From NCBI GenBank assembly GCA_009773475.1, contig WSXV01000014.1:1-56104 (forward strand): a DNA stretch of 56,104 nt, in the 5' to 3' direction. How positions within the stretch are numbered: position 1 is the first letter of the stretch; every line of letters starts with the position of its first letter. Below are positions 23,885 through 33,171 of the stretch, piece by piece. The DNA comes from Desulfobulbaceae bacterium. GTDB lineage: Bacteria; Desulfobacterota; Desulfobulbia; Desulfobulbales; Desulfocapsaceae. The notes under the pieces are model-generated. The model saw nothing but the letters and a program-made list of their open reading frames with translations. It did no database searches and had not been told where the DNA came from. Position numbers and translations under genes: made by a program.

Positions 23885-23967
23885 GGCGTTCTCCTTTTCT
23901 TAGATGGATTATTGTGATCTCCCCGACACAATTATGAAGGGAAGCTTGCTATAAAATTAATAATTTA

Positions 23968-23996
23968 TTAATACCAAAAGACTTAATAAAAATCAA
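23968..23996 (-). promoter_or_regulatory. Possible sigma-70-type promoter of triple-rhodanese gene
   Basis: On the minus strand TTGATT (complement of 23991-23996) and TATTAA (complement of 23968-23973) are separated by exactly 17 bp, in a very AT-rich stretch about 85 bp before the GTG start. Each hexamer matches the consensus at four of six positions. Confidence 0.35.
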
Positions 23997-24211
23997 TGAA
24001 CTTATGAATAATATTATCAGCAATAATGATATATAGGCGGGAAGAAAAACAAGAAGAGAGATAGCCGGAGCTTACAGTTCTTTTGAAAAAATGCTAACTC
24101 ACTGTCATCTTTTGCTAAAGAAGAAAACCAACAAGGAGACGGACTGAAGCCACCGAAGCTTAAGCCTACCGGAAGAATGTCCCTATCCCAGCCAGACACC
24201 TGCTTTTTCAC
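23997..24211. other. Gene-free stretch between rhodanese promoter and repeat
   Basis: I see no credible coding region here. The only sizeable frame (minus strand) encodes an unlikely mix rich in Phe, Ser and Pro. The sequence looks like decayed intergenic DNA bordering the repeat at 24212. Confidence 0.4.
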
Positions 24212-24291
24212 AATAAAAGGGTCAGCACAATAAAAGGGTCAGAATAAATTTATTTTTTTTGAAAATTAATCTTACGCTGACACCTTTTATT
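24212..24291. repeat. MITE-like element with terminal inverted repeats
   Basis: The left end AATAAAAGGGTCAGC (24212-24226) and the right end GCTGACACCTTTTATT (24276-24291) are near-perfect inverted repeats, differing by one extra base. A direct copy of the left end (AATAAAAGGGTCAG) occurs at 24229-24242. The 80-bp element is non-coding. It shares the GGGTCAG..AAATTTATT style with the repeats near 22 kb. Confidence 0.6.
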
Positions 24292-24362
24292 CCAAGTAAG
24301 AACCAACGGAAAAACAATACACTTCCTTGATTGAGATTTCAATTCCACACCCGCAAAAGTAA

Positions 24363-24394
24363 AAAGGTTCAGAAGGAAATCCTCCTGAACCTTT
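24363..24394. repeat. Dispersed hairpin repeat, copy 2
   Basis: AAAGGTTCAGAAGG and CCTCCTGAACCTTT form a stem with one mismatch. It is a close copy of the hairpin at 21899-21932, and the flanking CCGCAA and TGTTCAAAGCATCCGG also match. It lies 90 bp downstream of the small Cys-rich gene on the minus strand and may serve as its terminator. Confidence 0.7.
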
Positions 24395-24483
24395 ATTGTT
24401 CAAAGCATCCGGGGTTCAAGGGAATTCCCCTGAATGCCGGCAACCTAAAGCACCTCTCAAAGAGACAGTCTTCTCATAGAGAT

Positions 24484-24627
24484 CTATTTTTTCTCCTTGC
24501 TCTTCCCTTTCTCTTTTTTCGACTCTGAATCTTTATCGTGAGCCGTCAAAGGACAATTAGAACAATGAACGCCTTTTTTTTTATATTTATTACAGCATTT
24601 TTTTTTGATCTTTTTTACTTCACCCAT
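24484..24627 (-). CDS. 47-residue Cys-rich basic protein
   Basis: A very small protein: KKKCCNKYKKKGVHCSNCPL is its core (residues 8-27), with four cysteines arranged CC-x9-C-x2-C and a lysine-rich tail. This spacing suggests one metal site, probably zinc or iron-sulfur. GAGG lies seven bases before the ATG at 24627, and the gene begins 15 bp after the FKBP stop, so it is probably co-transcribed. I recall similar short CC..CxxCP proteins in related bacteria but cannot name a function. It is below the length most gene finders report. Confidence 0.6.
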   Translation of the reverse strand: MGEVKKIKKKCCNKYKKKGVHCSNCPLTAHDKDSESKKEKGKSKEKK

Positions 24628-24642
24628 GGACAGACCTCATGC

Positions 24643-25443
24643 CTATTTTTTTTCCGGGGCAGGGGCTGAGACCGGAGCTGGAGCGGCTGGCTCCTTCTCT
24701 ACACCTACAAGTTCCACATCAAACAGAAGAACTGAATTAGGCTCAATGACCGGTGGCGCTCCCTGCTCGCCATAGGCAAGGGAAGAAGGAATTGCCAGTT
24801 TATACTGGGAACCGACATCCATCAGCTTCAAGGCCTCACTCCAGCCAGGGATTACCTGATCCACACCAAAAACAGCAGGCTCACCACGTTTCCGGGAATC
24901 ATCAAAGACCGTCCCATCAACAAAAGTTCCGGTATAATGCACCTTGACCTGATCTCCGTCCTTGGCCTTTTCACCATTCCCTTTTTTCACCACCTCATAC
25001 TGCAGGCCACTCTTGGTAACCTCAACCCCTTTTTTATCCTTATTCTTGGTGAGATAGTCATCACCGGCCTTTTTATTCTTTTCCTGCATCTCTTTTATCT
25101 GAGCAGCCTGCTTGGCCTGCATCTTGGCCGCGAACTCTTTTTGTACCGTGGCCACTTCTTCAGGGGTCAAAAGCTGTTTATTCCCCTTAAAGGAATCGGT
25201 AACCCCAAGGATTAAGCGATCATAATCAATATCGTCCTTCATTCCTTTGAAATAGGTGCCGACATCAAGACCCATGCTGTAACTGAGTTTGTCCTTAAAG
25301 GTTTTCAGCTCGACTGCGGACTTTGCCTTCTCCGCCACAGGCTTTGTCTTTTCTTCCGGAGACGTTACCTTCTCCGCCGCAAACCCTAAGGCCGGTATTA
25401 ACAACAGGGCCGTCATGGAAAATACCATCAATCTTTTCATCAT
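24643..25443 (-). CDS. FKBP-type peptidyl-prolyl isomerase (Mip/FkpA-like), exported
   Basis: A 266-residue periplasmic folding helper. Signal peptide (about 1-22, ending GFAA), then an alpha-helical FKBP-N dimerisation domain (about 45-140, SYSMGLDVGTYFKGM and a long Lys/Gln-rich helix), then the FKBP domain (about 150-245). The latter contains VHYTGTFVDGTVFDDS, VIPGWSEALKLM and IPSSLAYGEQG, the active-site strands of active isomerases. A short Pro/Ala tail ends the protein. It catalyses cis-trans turns at proline in exported proteins. The 47-residue Cys-rich gene follows closely. Confidence 0.92.
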   Translation of the reverse strand: MMKRLMVFSMTALLLIPALGFAAEKVTSPEEKTKPVAEKAKSAVELKTFKDKLSYSMGLDVGTYFKGMKDDIDYDRLILGVTDSFKGNKQLLTPEEVATVQKEFAAKMQAKQAAQIKEMQEKNKKAGDDYLTKNKDKKGVEVTKSGLQYEVVKKGNGEKAKDGDQVKVHYTGTFVDGTVFDDSRKRGEPAVFGVDQVIPGWSEALKLMDVGSQYKLAIPSSLAYGEQGAPPVIEPNSVLLFDVELVGVEKEPAAPAPVSAPAPEKK

Positions 25444-25574
25444 CTTCTCCTTTTATAAAGTTTATCTCTACAACACAATTTAACCAGGTAACAAAAATAC
25501 TTATAAGCACTTCATACTGCAAATAACATTCTTTTGCAAAAAGGATCTGGCCGCCAGTAGAAGGGGCTGAAGCT

Positions 25575-26135
25575 CTATAAAACCACCAGAGTGATGCCGG
25601 GATTTCCTTTATTTAAATGAACGTTATCTGCAAGCAAAGGAAAGCGGCGCAACAGATCACGGGTCGGGCCGGATCTCTGCCTGAAATCTTCCCCGGCAAT
25701 AAAGGTATTAATCTCACCCTTGCCTTTAAGATACTCCAGGACCTTTCTGCACTCCACTTTGATGGCGCCCCCCTTGCCGCTTGATCCGTACCCGTGGATA
25801 ATGGTGAGGACACGCAGATTCTGACGCCGACCATTTGCAAGCTCCAAGGTCAATTTCCGAAGAGCTGCTTCAACAAAGGGCCGACCCGTTTCCAAGTTCA
25901 CCACCTTGTGCAAAATACCAGCCGCAGGGCCGGGCGGTTTCAATCCAGCCCGATCCCTGGATGGTTGAGACGCGGCCGCAGGATGCTGAAAATCCTGACA
26001 CTTTTCTGATGAAGAAGCGGGAAGGACACCAGCCCCCGAAGCCAACTCCTGCTCTTCTTCGCAGTAAGGACAGATTTTCAGCTCCTGATTGATATTATTG
26101 CCGCAAACCTGACAGGGAACCATCTCACAAACCAC
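25575..26135 (-). CDS. Zinc-ribbon plus Smr domain protein
   Basis: A 186-residue protein. Two CxxC pairs (CQVCG at about 8-12; CPYCEE at about 22-27) form an N-terminal zinc ribbon. A Pro/Ser linker leads to a C-terminal Smr domain (about 95-185) with IIHGYGSSGKGGAIK, the HGxG loop of MutS2-type Smr endonuclease or RNA-binding modules. Stand-alone Smr proteins are linked to RNA cleavage on stalled ribosomes or to DNA nicking; the role here is not shown. It begins 8 bp after rel, so it is probably the last gene of that operon. Confidence 0.8.
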   Translation of the reverse strand: MVCEMVPCQVCGNNINQELKICPYCEEEQELASGAGVLPASSSEKCQDFQHPAAASQPSRDRAGLKPPGPAAGILHKVVNLETGRPFVEAALRKLTLELANGRRQNLRVLTIIHGYGSSGKGGAIKVECRKVLEYLKGKGEINTFIAGEDFRQRSGPTRDLLRRFPLLADNVHLNKGNPGITLVVL

Positions 26136-26143
26136 TTCTTCGC

Positions 26144-28321
26144 CTACATCCTTCGCACTGTGATCACCGAGTCAAGCTGCCGCAAATGCTGCTGCAACAG
26201 CTGCAGATGCTCAAGATCAGCGATCTCCAGGGTGATCTGCAGCTCAACGGTACCGGCTGGAGTGATTCGCGTCGGGAGACCAAGAATGTTGGCATCATGA
26301 GCACTAATGGCGGCGCTGATGGTGGCCACAATGCCGCGCCGATTTTCAGTGGTCACCAGGATCTCGACCTGATGCTGAGCACTCTGAGTGCCGGACCAGG
26401 AGACGGATATCCATCGTTTGTGATCAGTCGCCAGCAGAAGCTCGCAACTTGCCTTATGCACCGCAATTCCCTGCCCGGTGGTAATAAAACCAATAATGGG
26501 ATCTCCCGGCACCGGATGACAGCACTGGCTTATCTTCACCAGCATATTATCAATGCCGTCAATGGTGATGCCGGAGTCCCCGCCATGCGCCCCGAACTTC
26601 TGCTGGCTGACCATCTGGGTGGCAATTTCTTGCGGAGTCAGTTCATCGGGCAGAGTCTTCTCCTCCCGATATTCCGGAGGCTGAAGAGCCTTGACCAGGA
26701 CCTGCACCGTCACCGCTCCGGTTCCCACCTTTGCCAGCATTTCATCCAGAGAGTTGCAACGCAGCTCCTTCAAAAGCACCTTGACATGACCCGTCTTGAC
26801 CATCTTTTTCAGGGTCGTCTCGTAGCGCCTCAGTTCACGCTCACAGATTTCCCGACCAAGTTGCAAGGCGTGCTCTCTCTCTTCCCGACGCAACCAGGAG
26901 CGAATCCTCACCCGGGCCCGGCTGGTCTTGACCAGATCCAGCCAACCCCGCCGCGGACGCTGGGTCTTGGCAGTAATAATCTCTACAATGTCGCCATTCT
27001 TTATCTCATATTTCAATGGCACAAGGCGATCATTTACCTTGGCCCCCACACAATGGTCCCCTACTTCGGTGTGAATGGCGTAGGCAAAGTCAATGGGACA
27101 ACTCCCTAAGGGGAATTCTTTGACCGCCCCACCCGGAGTCAGGGCATAGACCTCAGGGGTCATGAGTTCAGCCCGGACATTCTCCAGGAACTCCCGAGGA
27201 TCTTCCACCTCCTGGAGAGAACTCACCAGTTTTTTTAATTCCCGGAAGAGCTTGACATCGTTGCTCCCTATCTTCTGTCCTTCCTTATAGGCCCAGTGCG
27301 CTGCAACCCCCTCCTGGGCAATGCGGTCCATCTTGTCGGTGCGGATCTGAATCTCGATAAAATTATTCTCAGGGCCAACAACCGTGGTGTGCATCGACTG
27401 ATAGTTATTCGCCTTGGGAGCAGAGATAAAGTCTTTGATCCGCCCCGGAACCGGCTTCCAGTTTTCATGGACCACGCCTAAGGCTGAGTAGCACTCCTCC
27501 ACCGAATGCACGATGATGCGGAAGGCCACCTTGTCATACACCCGCTCAAAGGGAATATTCTGGGCAACGAGCTTTTTATAGATGGAATAGATATGCTTGG
27601 GACGCCCGATGATCCGCAGCGGGAAGATATTATTGTCGGCCAGTTTATCCTGCAGGATCGTCAGCACATCATCCACGTACTTCTGTCTTTCGGCAAAGGA
27701 ATTCTCAAGCTTGGTGCTTAACTCAAGATACGCCTCAGGGTAAAGATAACGGAAGGATAAATCCTCCAGTTCACGCTTTAACCATTCAATTCCCAGCCTG
27801 CTGGCCAGAGGCGCATAAAGATCCATGGTCTCGCGCGCCGTCTCCAGACGATACTTGCTCTCTGTGGAATCGAGGACACACATATCCTGAAGACGATCGG
27901 CAAGCTTAACCAGAAGCACCCGGATATCAGCAGCAATGGCCAGAAGCATTCTGCGGACGCTCTCTGCCTGATTCGCCAATTGGCTGTTATAACGGATACT
28001 GGTTATCCGGCTGCACCCGGCAACAATCTCAGCCACACCCTTGCCAAATTCCTTGGTCAGTTGTTCAACGGTTACCCCTTCCTTGAGCACCCCATGCAGC
28101 AATCCGGAAAGAACCGTGTCCAAATCAAGATTCATGGCGGCAAGGGTGGATGCCACCTCAAGGACATGCTCCTGATAGGGAATACCTGAGAAGTGTTTTT
28201 TGCCGGCGTGCACCTTGGTGACAAAATCCCAGGCCTTGTCAATGGGGTCCAGATCGACATCCTGGAGATAGCCCTTGGCAATGGTCTTCAGAGCGACGAT
28301 ATTTTGGAGAAAGAGGGTCAT
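26144..28321 (-). CDS. rel: RelA/SpoT-type (p)ppGpp synthetase with degenerate hydrolase site
   Basis: A 725-residue stringent-response enzyme. The order is HD hydrolase-like (about 30-180), synthetase (about 235-350), TGS (about 390-450), helical, zinc-finger-like CC at SQCCHPVPGD (about 617), and ACT (about 650-725). The synthetase keeps GRIKDFISAPKANNYQSMHT and the catalytic EIQIRT, and RIKD is the RXKD form found in bifunctional Rel/SpoT enzymes. In the hydrolase half the metal-site HD is HG (LLHGVLKEG instead of LLHDVxEDT) and the following acidic pair is also changed, so hydrolysis is probably lost. Alarmone breakdown would then need another enzyme. The gene lies 11 bp after proS. Confidence 0.92.
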   Translation of the reverse strand: MTLFLQNIVALKTIAKGYLQDVDLDPIDKAWDFVTKVHAGKKHFSGIPYQEHVLEVASTLAAMNLDLDTVLSGLLHGVLKEGVTVEQLTKEFGKGVAEIVAGCSRITSIRYNSQLANQAESVRRMLLAIAADIRVLLVKLADRLQDMCVLDSTESKYRLETARETMDLYAPLASRLGIEWLKRELEDLSFRYLYPEAYLELSTKLENSFAERQKYVDDVLTILQDKLADNNIFPLRIIGRPKHIYSIYKKLVAQNIPFERVYDKVAFRIIVHSVEECYSALGVVHENWKPVPGRIKDFISAPKANNYQSMHTTVVGPENNFIEIQIRTDKMDRIAQEGVAAHWAYKEGQKIGSNDVKLFRELKKLVSSLQEVEDPREFLENVRAELMTPEVYALTPGGAVKEFPLGSCPIDFAYAIHTEVGDHCVGAKVNDRLVPLKYEIKNGDIVEIITAKTQRPRRGWLDLVKTSRARVRIRSWLRREEREHALQLGREICERELRRYETTLKKMVKTGHVKVLLKELRCNSLDEMLAKVGTGAVTVQVLVKALQPPEYREEKTLPDELTPQEIATQMVSQQKFGAHGGDSGITIDGIDNMLVKISQCCHPVPGDPIIGFITTGQGIAVHKASCELLLATDHKRWISVSWSGTQSAQHQVEILVTTENRRGIVATISAAISAHDANILGLPTRITPAGTVELQITLEIADLEHLQLLQQHLRQLDSVITVRRM

Positions 28322-28332
28322 GGCGTGTTCCC

Positions 28333-30078
28333 TTACTCCAGATCTTTACTGCCCATCTCGGCAATCTGGCCCAGCAGATACCCGGCAGCCTGATCAGGGG
28401 GAAGCTCCACCGTCAATCCATCACGACGATGGCGGATCTCAATCACGCCGTCTTTACTCAGACGCGTCCCCACCGTCACCCGAAAGGGGATCCCCAGCAG
28501 ATCGGCATCCTTAAATTTCGAGCCAGGCCTTTCATCACGATCATCAAGAAGCACGTCCACTCCCTGCGCCTGCAACTGGTTATAAAGGGACTCCGCCGCC
28601 GCCGTTATCTGCGCATCCTTCAGCCCAAGATTAAGCAGGATCACCTGCACCGGGGCAATGGCCAGGGGAAAGATAATCCCGTTCTCGTCATGATTCTGTT
28701 CGATGGCAGCAGCCACAATCCGGCTCACACCTATCCCATAACAGCCCATGATCATCGGTTTTTCCTGACCATCATGATCCTGAAACACCGCCCGCATCGC
28801 CTCGGAATAGACCGTGCCCAACTTGAAGATATGCCCCACCTCAATCCCTTCAATCTGACCAAGCGTGCCGCCGCAGCGCGGACAAGGGTCATCGTCGGCA
28901 ATCTGGCGCAGATCGCCGATGGCGTCCGCCTCAAAATCACGGCCCATATTTACATTCTGCAGATGATAGTTTTTTTCACCACCACCCACCACACAGTTGC
29001 GCATGGCCTCGACTTCCCAGTCGGCCACGACCTTAACCTTCCTGGCAGAGAGACCAATGGGCCCAAGATAACCGGTGGGAACTCCGGTAAGATCAAAGAC
29101 CTCCTGATCTTCCGCGAGAACCACATCAGATGCCCCCAGAAGATTCTTGAGTTTCACCTCCTGCACCTCGCGATCACCCCGCACCAGAACTGCCACGGCC
29201 TGCCCCTGCTGCTCTCCACCGGTCACCTTATAGATCAGGGTCTTAACCAGCCTTTCCGGGCCAATCCCCAAAAATTCACAGACCGCTGTAACCTTGCGCT
29301 TCCCGGGAGTCTCAACCTTTCCAAGCTCAGCCATGGGCTCCGGATCTTCCACAGGACGGGCCTTGATTGCCGCCTTCTCAACATTGGCGGCATAGTCGCA
29401 ATCCTGGCAGACGGCCAGAGTATCCTCTCCGGTTCTGGCAAGCACCATGAACTCGTGCGAGAAACTACCGCCAATGCTGCCGCTGTCGGCCTCGACAGCC
29501 CGAAACTGCAATCCGCAACGGGCAAAGATGCGCTGATAGGCCTCATACATCTTCTGATAGGCGACGTTGGCACAGGCATCATCGACATCAAAGGAGTAGG
29601 CATCTTTCATGATGAACTCCCGGCCCCGCATGAGCCCGAAGCGAGGTCGAATTTCATCCCTGAATTTACTCTGGATCTGATAGAGGTTGAGGGGAAGCTG
29701 GCGATACGAGCGCACCTCGCCCCGTACCAGATCGGTAATCACCTCTTCATGGGTCGGCCCCAGGCAGGATTCGCGGTTATGCCGATCCTTGAAGCGAAGC
29801 AATTCCGGGCCATACTTCTCATAGCGTCCAGTCTCCCGCCATAAATCCGCAGGCTGCACCATGGGCATCAACAGTTCCTGGGCGCCGGCACGATTCATCT
29901 CCTCACGGACAATCCGCTCCACCTTGCGGATGGCGGCGAGCCCAAAGGGAAGATAGGTATAAACACCGGCGGTCAGTTTACGAATATACCCGGCACGCAG
30001 CATCAATCGATGGCTGACCACCTCGGCTTCCGCCGGGGTTTCCTTCAATGTTGGGACAAAAGCTTGAGAATAACGCAT
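28333..30078 (-). CDS. proS: Prolyl-tRNA synthetase (bacterial type)
   Basis: Charges tRNA-Pro. The 581-residue class II synthetase has motif 1 around [17 protein letters not shown] (about 35-51), motif 2 with [20 protein letters not shown] (about 140-159) and motif 3 in [18 protein letters not shown] (about 445-462). It also has the inserted editing (YbaK-like) domain (about 220-390) that clears mischarged alanine, and a C-terminal anticodon-binding domain. The ATG at 30078 begins [13 protein letters not shown] as in most family members; a TTG 12 bp upstream is possible. Confidence 0.95.
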   Translation of the reverse strand: MRYSQAFVPTLKETPAEAEVVSHRLMLRAGYIRKLTAGVYTYLPFGLAAIRKVERIVREEMNRAGAQELLMPMVQPADLWRETGRYEKYGPELLRFKDRHNRESCLGPTHEEVITDLVRGEVRSYRQLPLNLYQIQSKFRDEIRPRFGLMRGREFIMKDAYSFDVDDACANVAYQKMYEAYQRIFARCGLQFRAVEADSGSIGGSFSHEFMVLARTGEDTLAVCQDCDYAANVEKAAIKARPVEDPEPMAELGKVETPGKRKVTAVCEFLGIGPERLVKTLIYKVTGGEQQGQAVAVLVRGDREVQEVKLKNLLGASDVVLAEDQEVFDLTGVPTGYLGPIGLSARKVKVVADWEVEAMRNCVVGGGEKNYHLQNVNMGRDFEADAIGDLRQIADDDPCPRCGGTLGQIEGIEVGHIFKLGTVYSEAMRAVFQDHDGQEKPMIMGCYGIGVSRIVAAAIEQNHDENGIIFPLAIAPVQVILLNLGLKDAQITAAAESLYNQLQAQGVDVLLDDRDERPGSKFKDADLLGIPFRVTVGTRLSKDGVIEIRHRRDGLTVELPPDQAAGYLLGQIAEMGSKDLE

Positions 30079-30143
30079 GGAATTTTCCAACCCTTTAAAC
30101 GTATAAAATAGTGGAAGTGGAAGAATAAGAAGGGGAGCCCTGC

Positions 30144-31235
30144 TTACTTTGCAGCAAGCGCTCCCATCTCTTCTTCTATCTGTTTCAACTCCTGGAGAAA
30201 GACCGCAAGCAGCTCCTCCTCCTTGACCTTTTTATAAAGCTGCCCTTTCTTGAAAATGATCCCCACCCCGTTCCCGCCGGCAACACCGATATCCGCCTCT
30301 TTCGCCTCACCAGGTCCATTAACTACGCAACCCATGACTGCCACCTTGATGGGCGCCTTCATGGTCTGCACATACCGCTCCACCGCCTCTGCCAGGGTGA
30401 AAAGATCAATCTGGGTACGACCGCAAGTGGGGCAGGAAATAAGCTCCGGGCCACGTTCACGAATCTTGAGGGAACGCAGAAGTTCAAAGCCGACACGAAC
30501 CTCTTCCACCGGATCACGGGTCAAAGAAATTCTGAAGGTGTCGCCAATTCCCTGATGGAGCAGGATGCCGAGGGCAACACTGGACTTGACGGTCCCGGCA
30601 ATCAGGCCGCCGGCTTCAGTGACCCCGAGGTGGAGCGGGTACTCCGTTTTCCGGGCCAGGGCCTGATAGCCGCTCACCGTGGTCAGGGTATCCGAAGACT
30701 TGATGGAGATTTTCATCTCATAAAAGCCCAGTTCCTCGAGCAGCCGGACATTGCGCAGGGCGCTTTCAATAAGGGCTGCAGGGTTTTCGGGGCTTGGATA
30801 CCCATGAATCTTGAGCAGATCCTTTTCAATGGAGCCGCTGTTGACCCCCACCCGGATTGGCACCCCATGGGCCTTGGCGGCATCCACAACACGAGCAAGC
30901 TTGGCGGCGCCGCCCAGATTGCCGGGATTAATCCGGATGGACTGGGCACCATGTTCCATGGCAGCCACGGCCAGACGATGATCGAAATGAATATCAGCGA
31001 TGAGCGGAATGGAGATGGCCGCACGGATTTTAGAAATGGCGGCAGCCGCCTCAAGATCAAGGACGGCAACCCGAATCAGCTCGCAGCCAGCCTGCTCCAG
31101 ACGGTGAATCTGGGCGACGGTGGCAGCAACATCCCTGGTATCGGTGTTTGTCATTGACTGCACCGTAATGGGACTGCCGCCACCCACCGGGACGTCTCCG
31201 ATTGTTATTTTCCGAGTCTGCTGCCGTACAATCAT
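30144..31235 (-). CDS. ispG: 4-hydroxy-3-methylbut-2-en-1-yl diphosphate synthase (IspG/GcpE)
   Basis: Seventh step of the non-mevalonate (MEP) isoprenoid pathway: reductive ring opening of MEcPP to HMBPP. A TIM-barrel part begins [13 protein letters not shown] (about 23-35). The C-terminal part carries 4Fe-4S ligands in SCPTCGRTQ (about 270) and [16 protein letters not shown] (about 304). The protein of 363 residues has the usual bacterial length without the plant-type insert. Dxr, step two of the same pathway, is encoded three genes upstream, and UppS uses the product. Confidence 0.95.
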   Translation of the reverse strand: MIVRQQTRKITIGDVPVGGGSPITVQSMTNTDTRDVAATVAQIHRLEQAGCELIRVAVLDLEAAAAISKIRAAISIPLIADIHFDHRLAVAAMEHGAQSIRINPGNLGGAAKLARVVDAAKAHGVPIRVGVNSGSIEKDLLKIHGYPSPENPAALIESALRNVRLLEELGFYEMKISIKSSDTLTTVSGYQALARKTEYPLHLGVTEAGGLIAGTVKSSVALGILLHQGIGDTFRISLTRDPVEEVRVGFELLRSLKIRERGPELISCPTCGRTQIDLFTLAEAVERYVQTMKAPIKVAVMGCVVNGPGEAKEADIGVAGGNGVGIIFKKGQLYKKVKEEELLAVFLQELKQIEEEMGALAAK

Positions 31236-31363
31236 ATCAGTTTTCCCTGTATCTACATGCCCTTAGACCAAACAAACAGTGAAACATTGTTACTCACTCA
31301 ATCAAGATTCGACAGAGGACTTGTCGCATTGTCCTCTGCCGCACCCCCACAAAACGAAATATC

Positions 31364-32098
31364 CTACCCCTGTTCTGTCGCAACTCCCAAACTCAACTCC
31401 GCATCGGAAGCCCGTACATACAAAGGAACGGCCGCAGCAAGATCGAGGCACTGATTTTTTAACAGCATTTCCCCGGCCAACAAGCCAAGGGCGCTGGCAC
31501 AGGGATAATGAAGGGGAATGGGTGCACTGGCGAACCATTCAGCAAGGGCCTCACGCCAGAGTTCACCATAGGCCATGACCGCGTCCCCCACAAACACCAC
31601 CGGTTGAGATATTTCAGCAGCCAACTGCTGTGGACTGAGCACTCGAATCGCCCCGGCCCGTCGGGGAATTCCATCAATGTCATGTCGATAAAAACAGGCA
31701 TAAACCTCTTTTTTGCGGGCATCGAGGACGGCACAGATCAATCGTTCACCCGGACAGTTCAGGGCCAAGGCATCAAGGGTGGACACTCCCAACAGAGGCT
31801 TACCAGTGGCCATGGCCAAGCCCTTCACCGTCGCCATGCCAATCCTGAGTCCGGTAAAACTGCCCGGCCCCACACTGACGGCCAGGCCTTGCACCGCTTG
31901 CCAGGAGGTTCCGGTTTCAGCCATCAGCCAATCAATGGCGCCCAGAAGACGACGGGAGTGGGTCACGCTGCTGTTTAACGACAGAGAGGCGATCACCTGT
32001 CCACCTGCCATAGCGCCTGCAGCCCCAAGGGTCAGGGCCACTGAGCTGCAATTGCTGGCGGTATCAATGGCCAGGACCAAGGGTAAGTCACTGCTCAT
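31364..32098 (-). CDS. tsaB: tRNA threonylcarbamoyladenosine biosynthesis protein TsaB
   Basis: A non-catalytic ASKHA-fold partner of TsaD in making the t6A37 modification of ANN-decoding tRNAs. The N-terminus LVLAIDTASNCSSVAL (7-22), SVTHSRRLLGAIDWLM (about 44-59) and SVGPGSFTGLRIGMATVKGL (about 75-94) are diagnostic. The protein has 244 residues. It overlaps rseP by 4 bp (ATGA), so the two are co-translated. Confidence 0.92.
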   Translation of the reverse strand: MSSDLPLVLAIDTASNCSSVALTLGAAGAMAGGQVIASLSLNSSVTHSRRLLGAIDWLMAETGTSWQAVQGLAVSVGPGSFTGLRIGMATVKGLAMATGKPLLGVSTLDALALNCPGERLICAVLDARKKEVYACFYRHDIDGIPRRAGAIRVLSPQQLAAEISQPVVFVGDAVMAYGELWREALAEWFASAPIPLHYPCASALGLLAGEMLLKNQCLDLAAAVPLYVRASDAELSLGVATEQG

Positions 32099-33171
32099 TT
32101 GCTAAAGATACGAACCAGGTCGTTATAGAAGACGAAAAGCATGAGTGAACCAAGCAGGGCCATGCCAATCTGCTGGGCAACAATCTGGATCCGCTCGGAT
32201 AAGGGCTTGCGCCGCACCGCTTCAACGCCCAGAAACATGAGATGCCCGCCATCCAGGACAGGTACGGGCAAAAGATTGAGAATCCCTAAATTAACACTGA
32301 GCAGGCCCATGAAAAATACCAGGTGCACCCAACCCGCTGCCATCTGCTGTCCTGCAAGCTGGGCAATCAGGATGGGGCCTCCAAGCTCAGACATGGGCAC
32401 CACCCGCTGGATAAGCTTCACAAAACCCATCACGGTCAGCGAGATGTACATCCAGGTTTGGGCAAATCCGGCCTCAATCGCCTTGATCATCCCCACCCTT
32501 TCGTACACCAGGGCTTCGTCTTTGACCACTCCGATCATGTAGCGTTTTTCCACCTCTTCACCAAAGACATTTTTTACAGCGTCAATGGCTGGAGTGACAA
32601 CAATACTGATCTGTTCGTTCCCCCGTTTGATCTGCATGGTCAACGATTGCCCGCCACTTCCCTTGACACTGTTCAGGACATCCAACCACTGAGTCACAGG
32701 ATGCCCGTTAATCTGTTCAATGGTATCCTTGGCCAAAAGCCCTGCCTCTGCCGCCGGGGACTTCTCACTCACCTGACCAATGGTGGTTGTCTCCTGGGAG
32801 TTGGGAACACCAATGGCAATGAAAAGACCACAAAACAACACAAGGGCGAACAGCAGATTAAAGATGGGCCCGGCCAGGACAATAAAAAACCGCTGCCATA
32901 CGGACTTGTGGGCAAAAGACCCTTGCCTGTCTTCCACAGAGATATCCTGTTCGTCTGGATTTTCTCCATACATCTTCACATATCCGCCCAAGGGGAAGGC
33001 GCTGATCAGGTATTCCGTATCGCCATAGGTTCTGCCGAAGACTTTCGGGCCAAATCCCAGAGAAAACTTGAGTACCTTGACCTTAAACAACTTGGCAAAA
33101 AGAAAATGACCCAACTCATGGACAAAAATAAGCAGGCCAAGGACAATAATAAAAGAAACCACAGTATTCAT
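32095..33171 (-). CDS. rseP: RIP metalloprotease RseP (site-2 protease)
   Basis: An inner-membrane zinc protease that cuts anti-sigma factors and leftover signal peptides within the membrane. HELGH (18-22) in the first helix and NLLPVPVLDGGHL (about 297-309) in a late helix supply the zinc ligands. One PDZ domain (about 115-190, with AGLLAKDTIEQINGHPV) lies between; E. coli RseP has two. The protein has 358 residues and four helices. It follows dxr after about 300 bp and is translationally coupled to tsaB. Confidence 0.93.
   Translation of the reverse strand: MNTVVSFIIVLGLLIFVHELGHFLFAKLFKVKVLKFSLGFGPKVFGRTYGDTEYLISAFPLGGYVKMYGENPDEQDISVEDRQGSFAHKSVWQRFFIVLAGPIFNLLFALVLFCGLFIAIGVPNSQETTTIGQVSEKSPAAEAGLLAKDTIEQINGHPVTQWLDVLNSVKGSGGQSLTMQIKRGNEQISIVVTPAIDAVKNVFGEEVEKRYMIGVVKDEALVYERVGMIKAIEAGFAQTWMYISLTVMGFVKLIQRVVPMSELGGPILIAQLAGQQMAAGWVHLVFFMGLLSVNLGILNLLPVPVLDGGHLMFLGVEAVRRKPLSERIQIVAQQIGMALLGSLMLFVFYNDLVRIFSK

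Noticed and set aside
24017..24211. 64-codon minus frame before the MITE-like repeat
   Set aside because: Phe/Leu/Pro/Ser-rich, no ribosome site and no family resemblance.
26186..27109. Plus-strand open frame of 307 codons inside rel
   Set aside because: Antisense shadow of the conserved rel C-terminal half; composition is unnatural.
28429..29844. Long plus-strand open frame of 471 codons
   Set aside because: It lies wholly antisense to proS, whose product is full-length and canonical. The predicted product is rich in His, Leu and Arg and matches no family I know.
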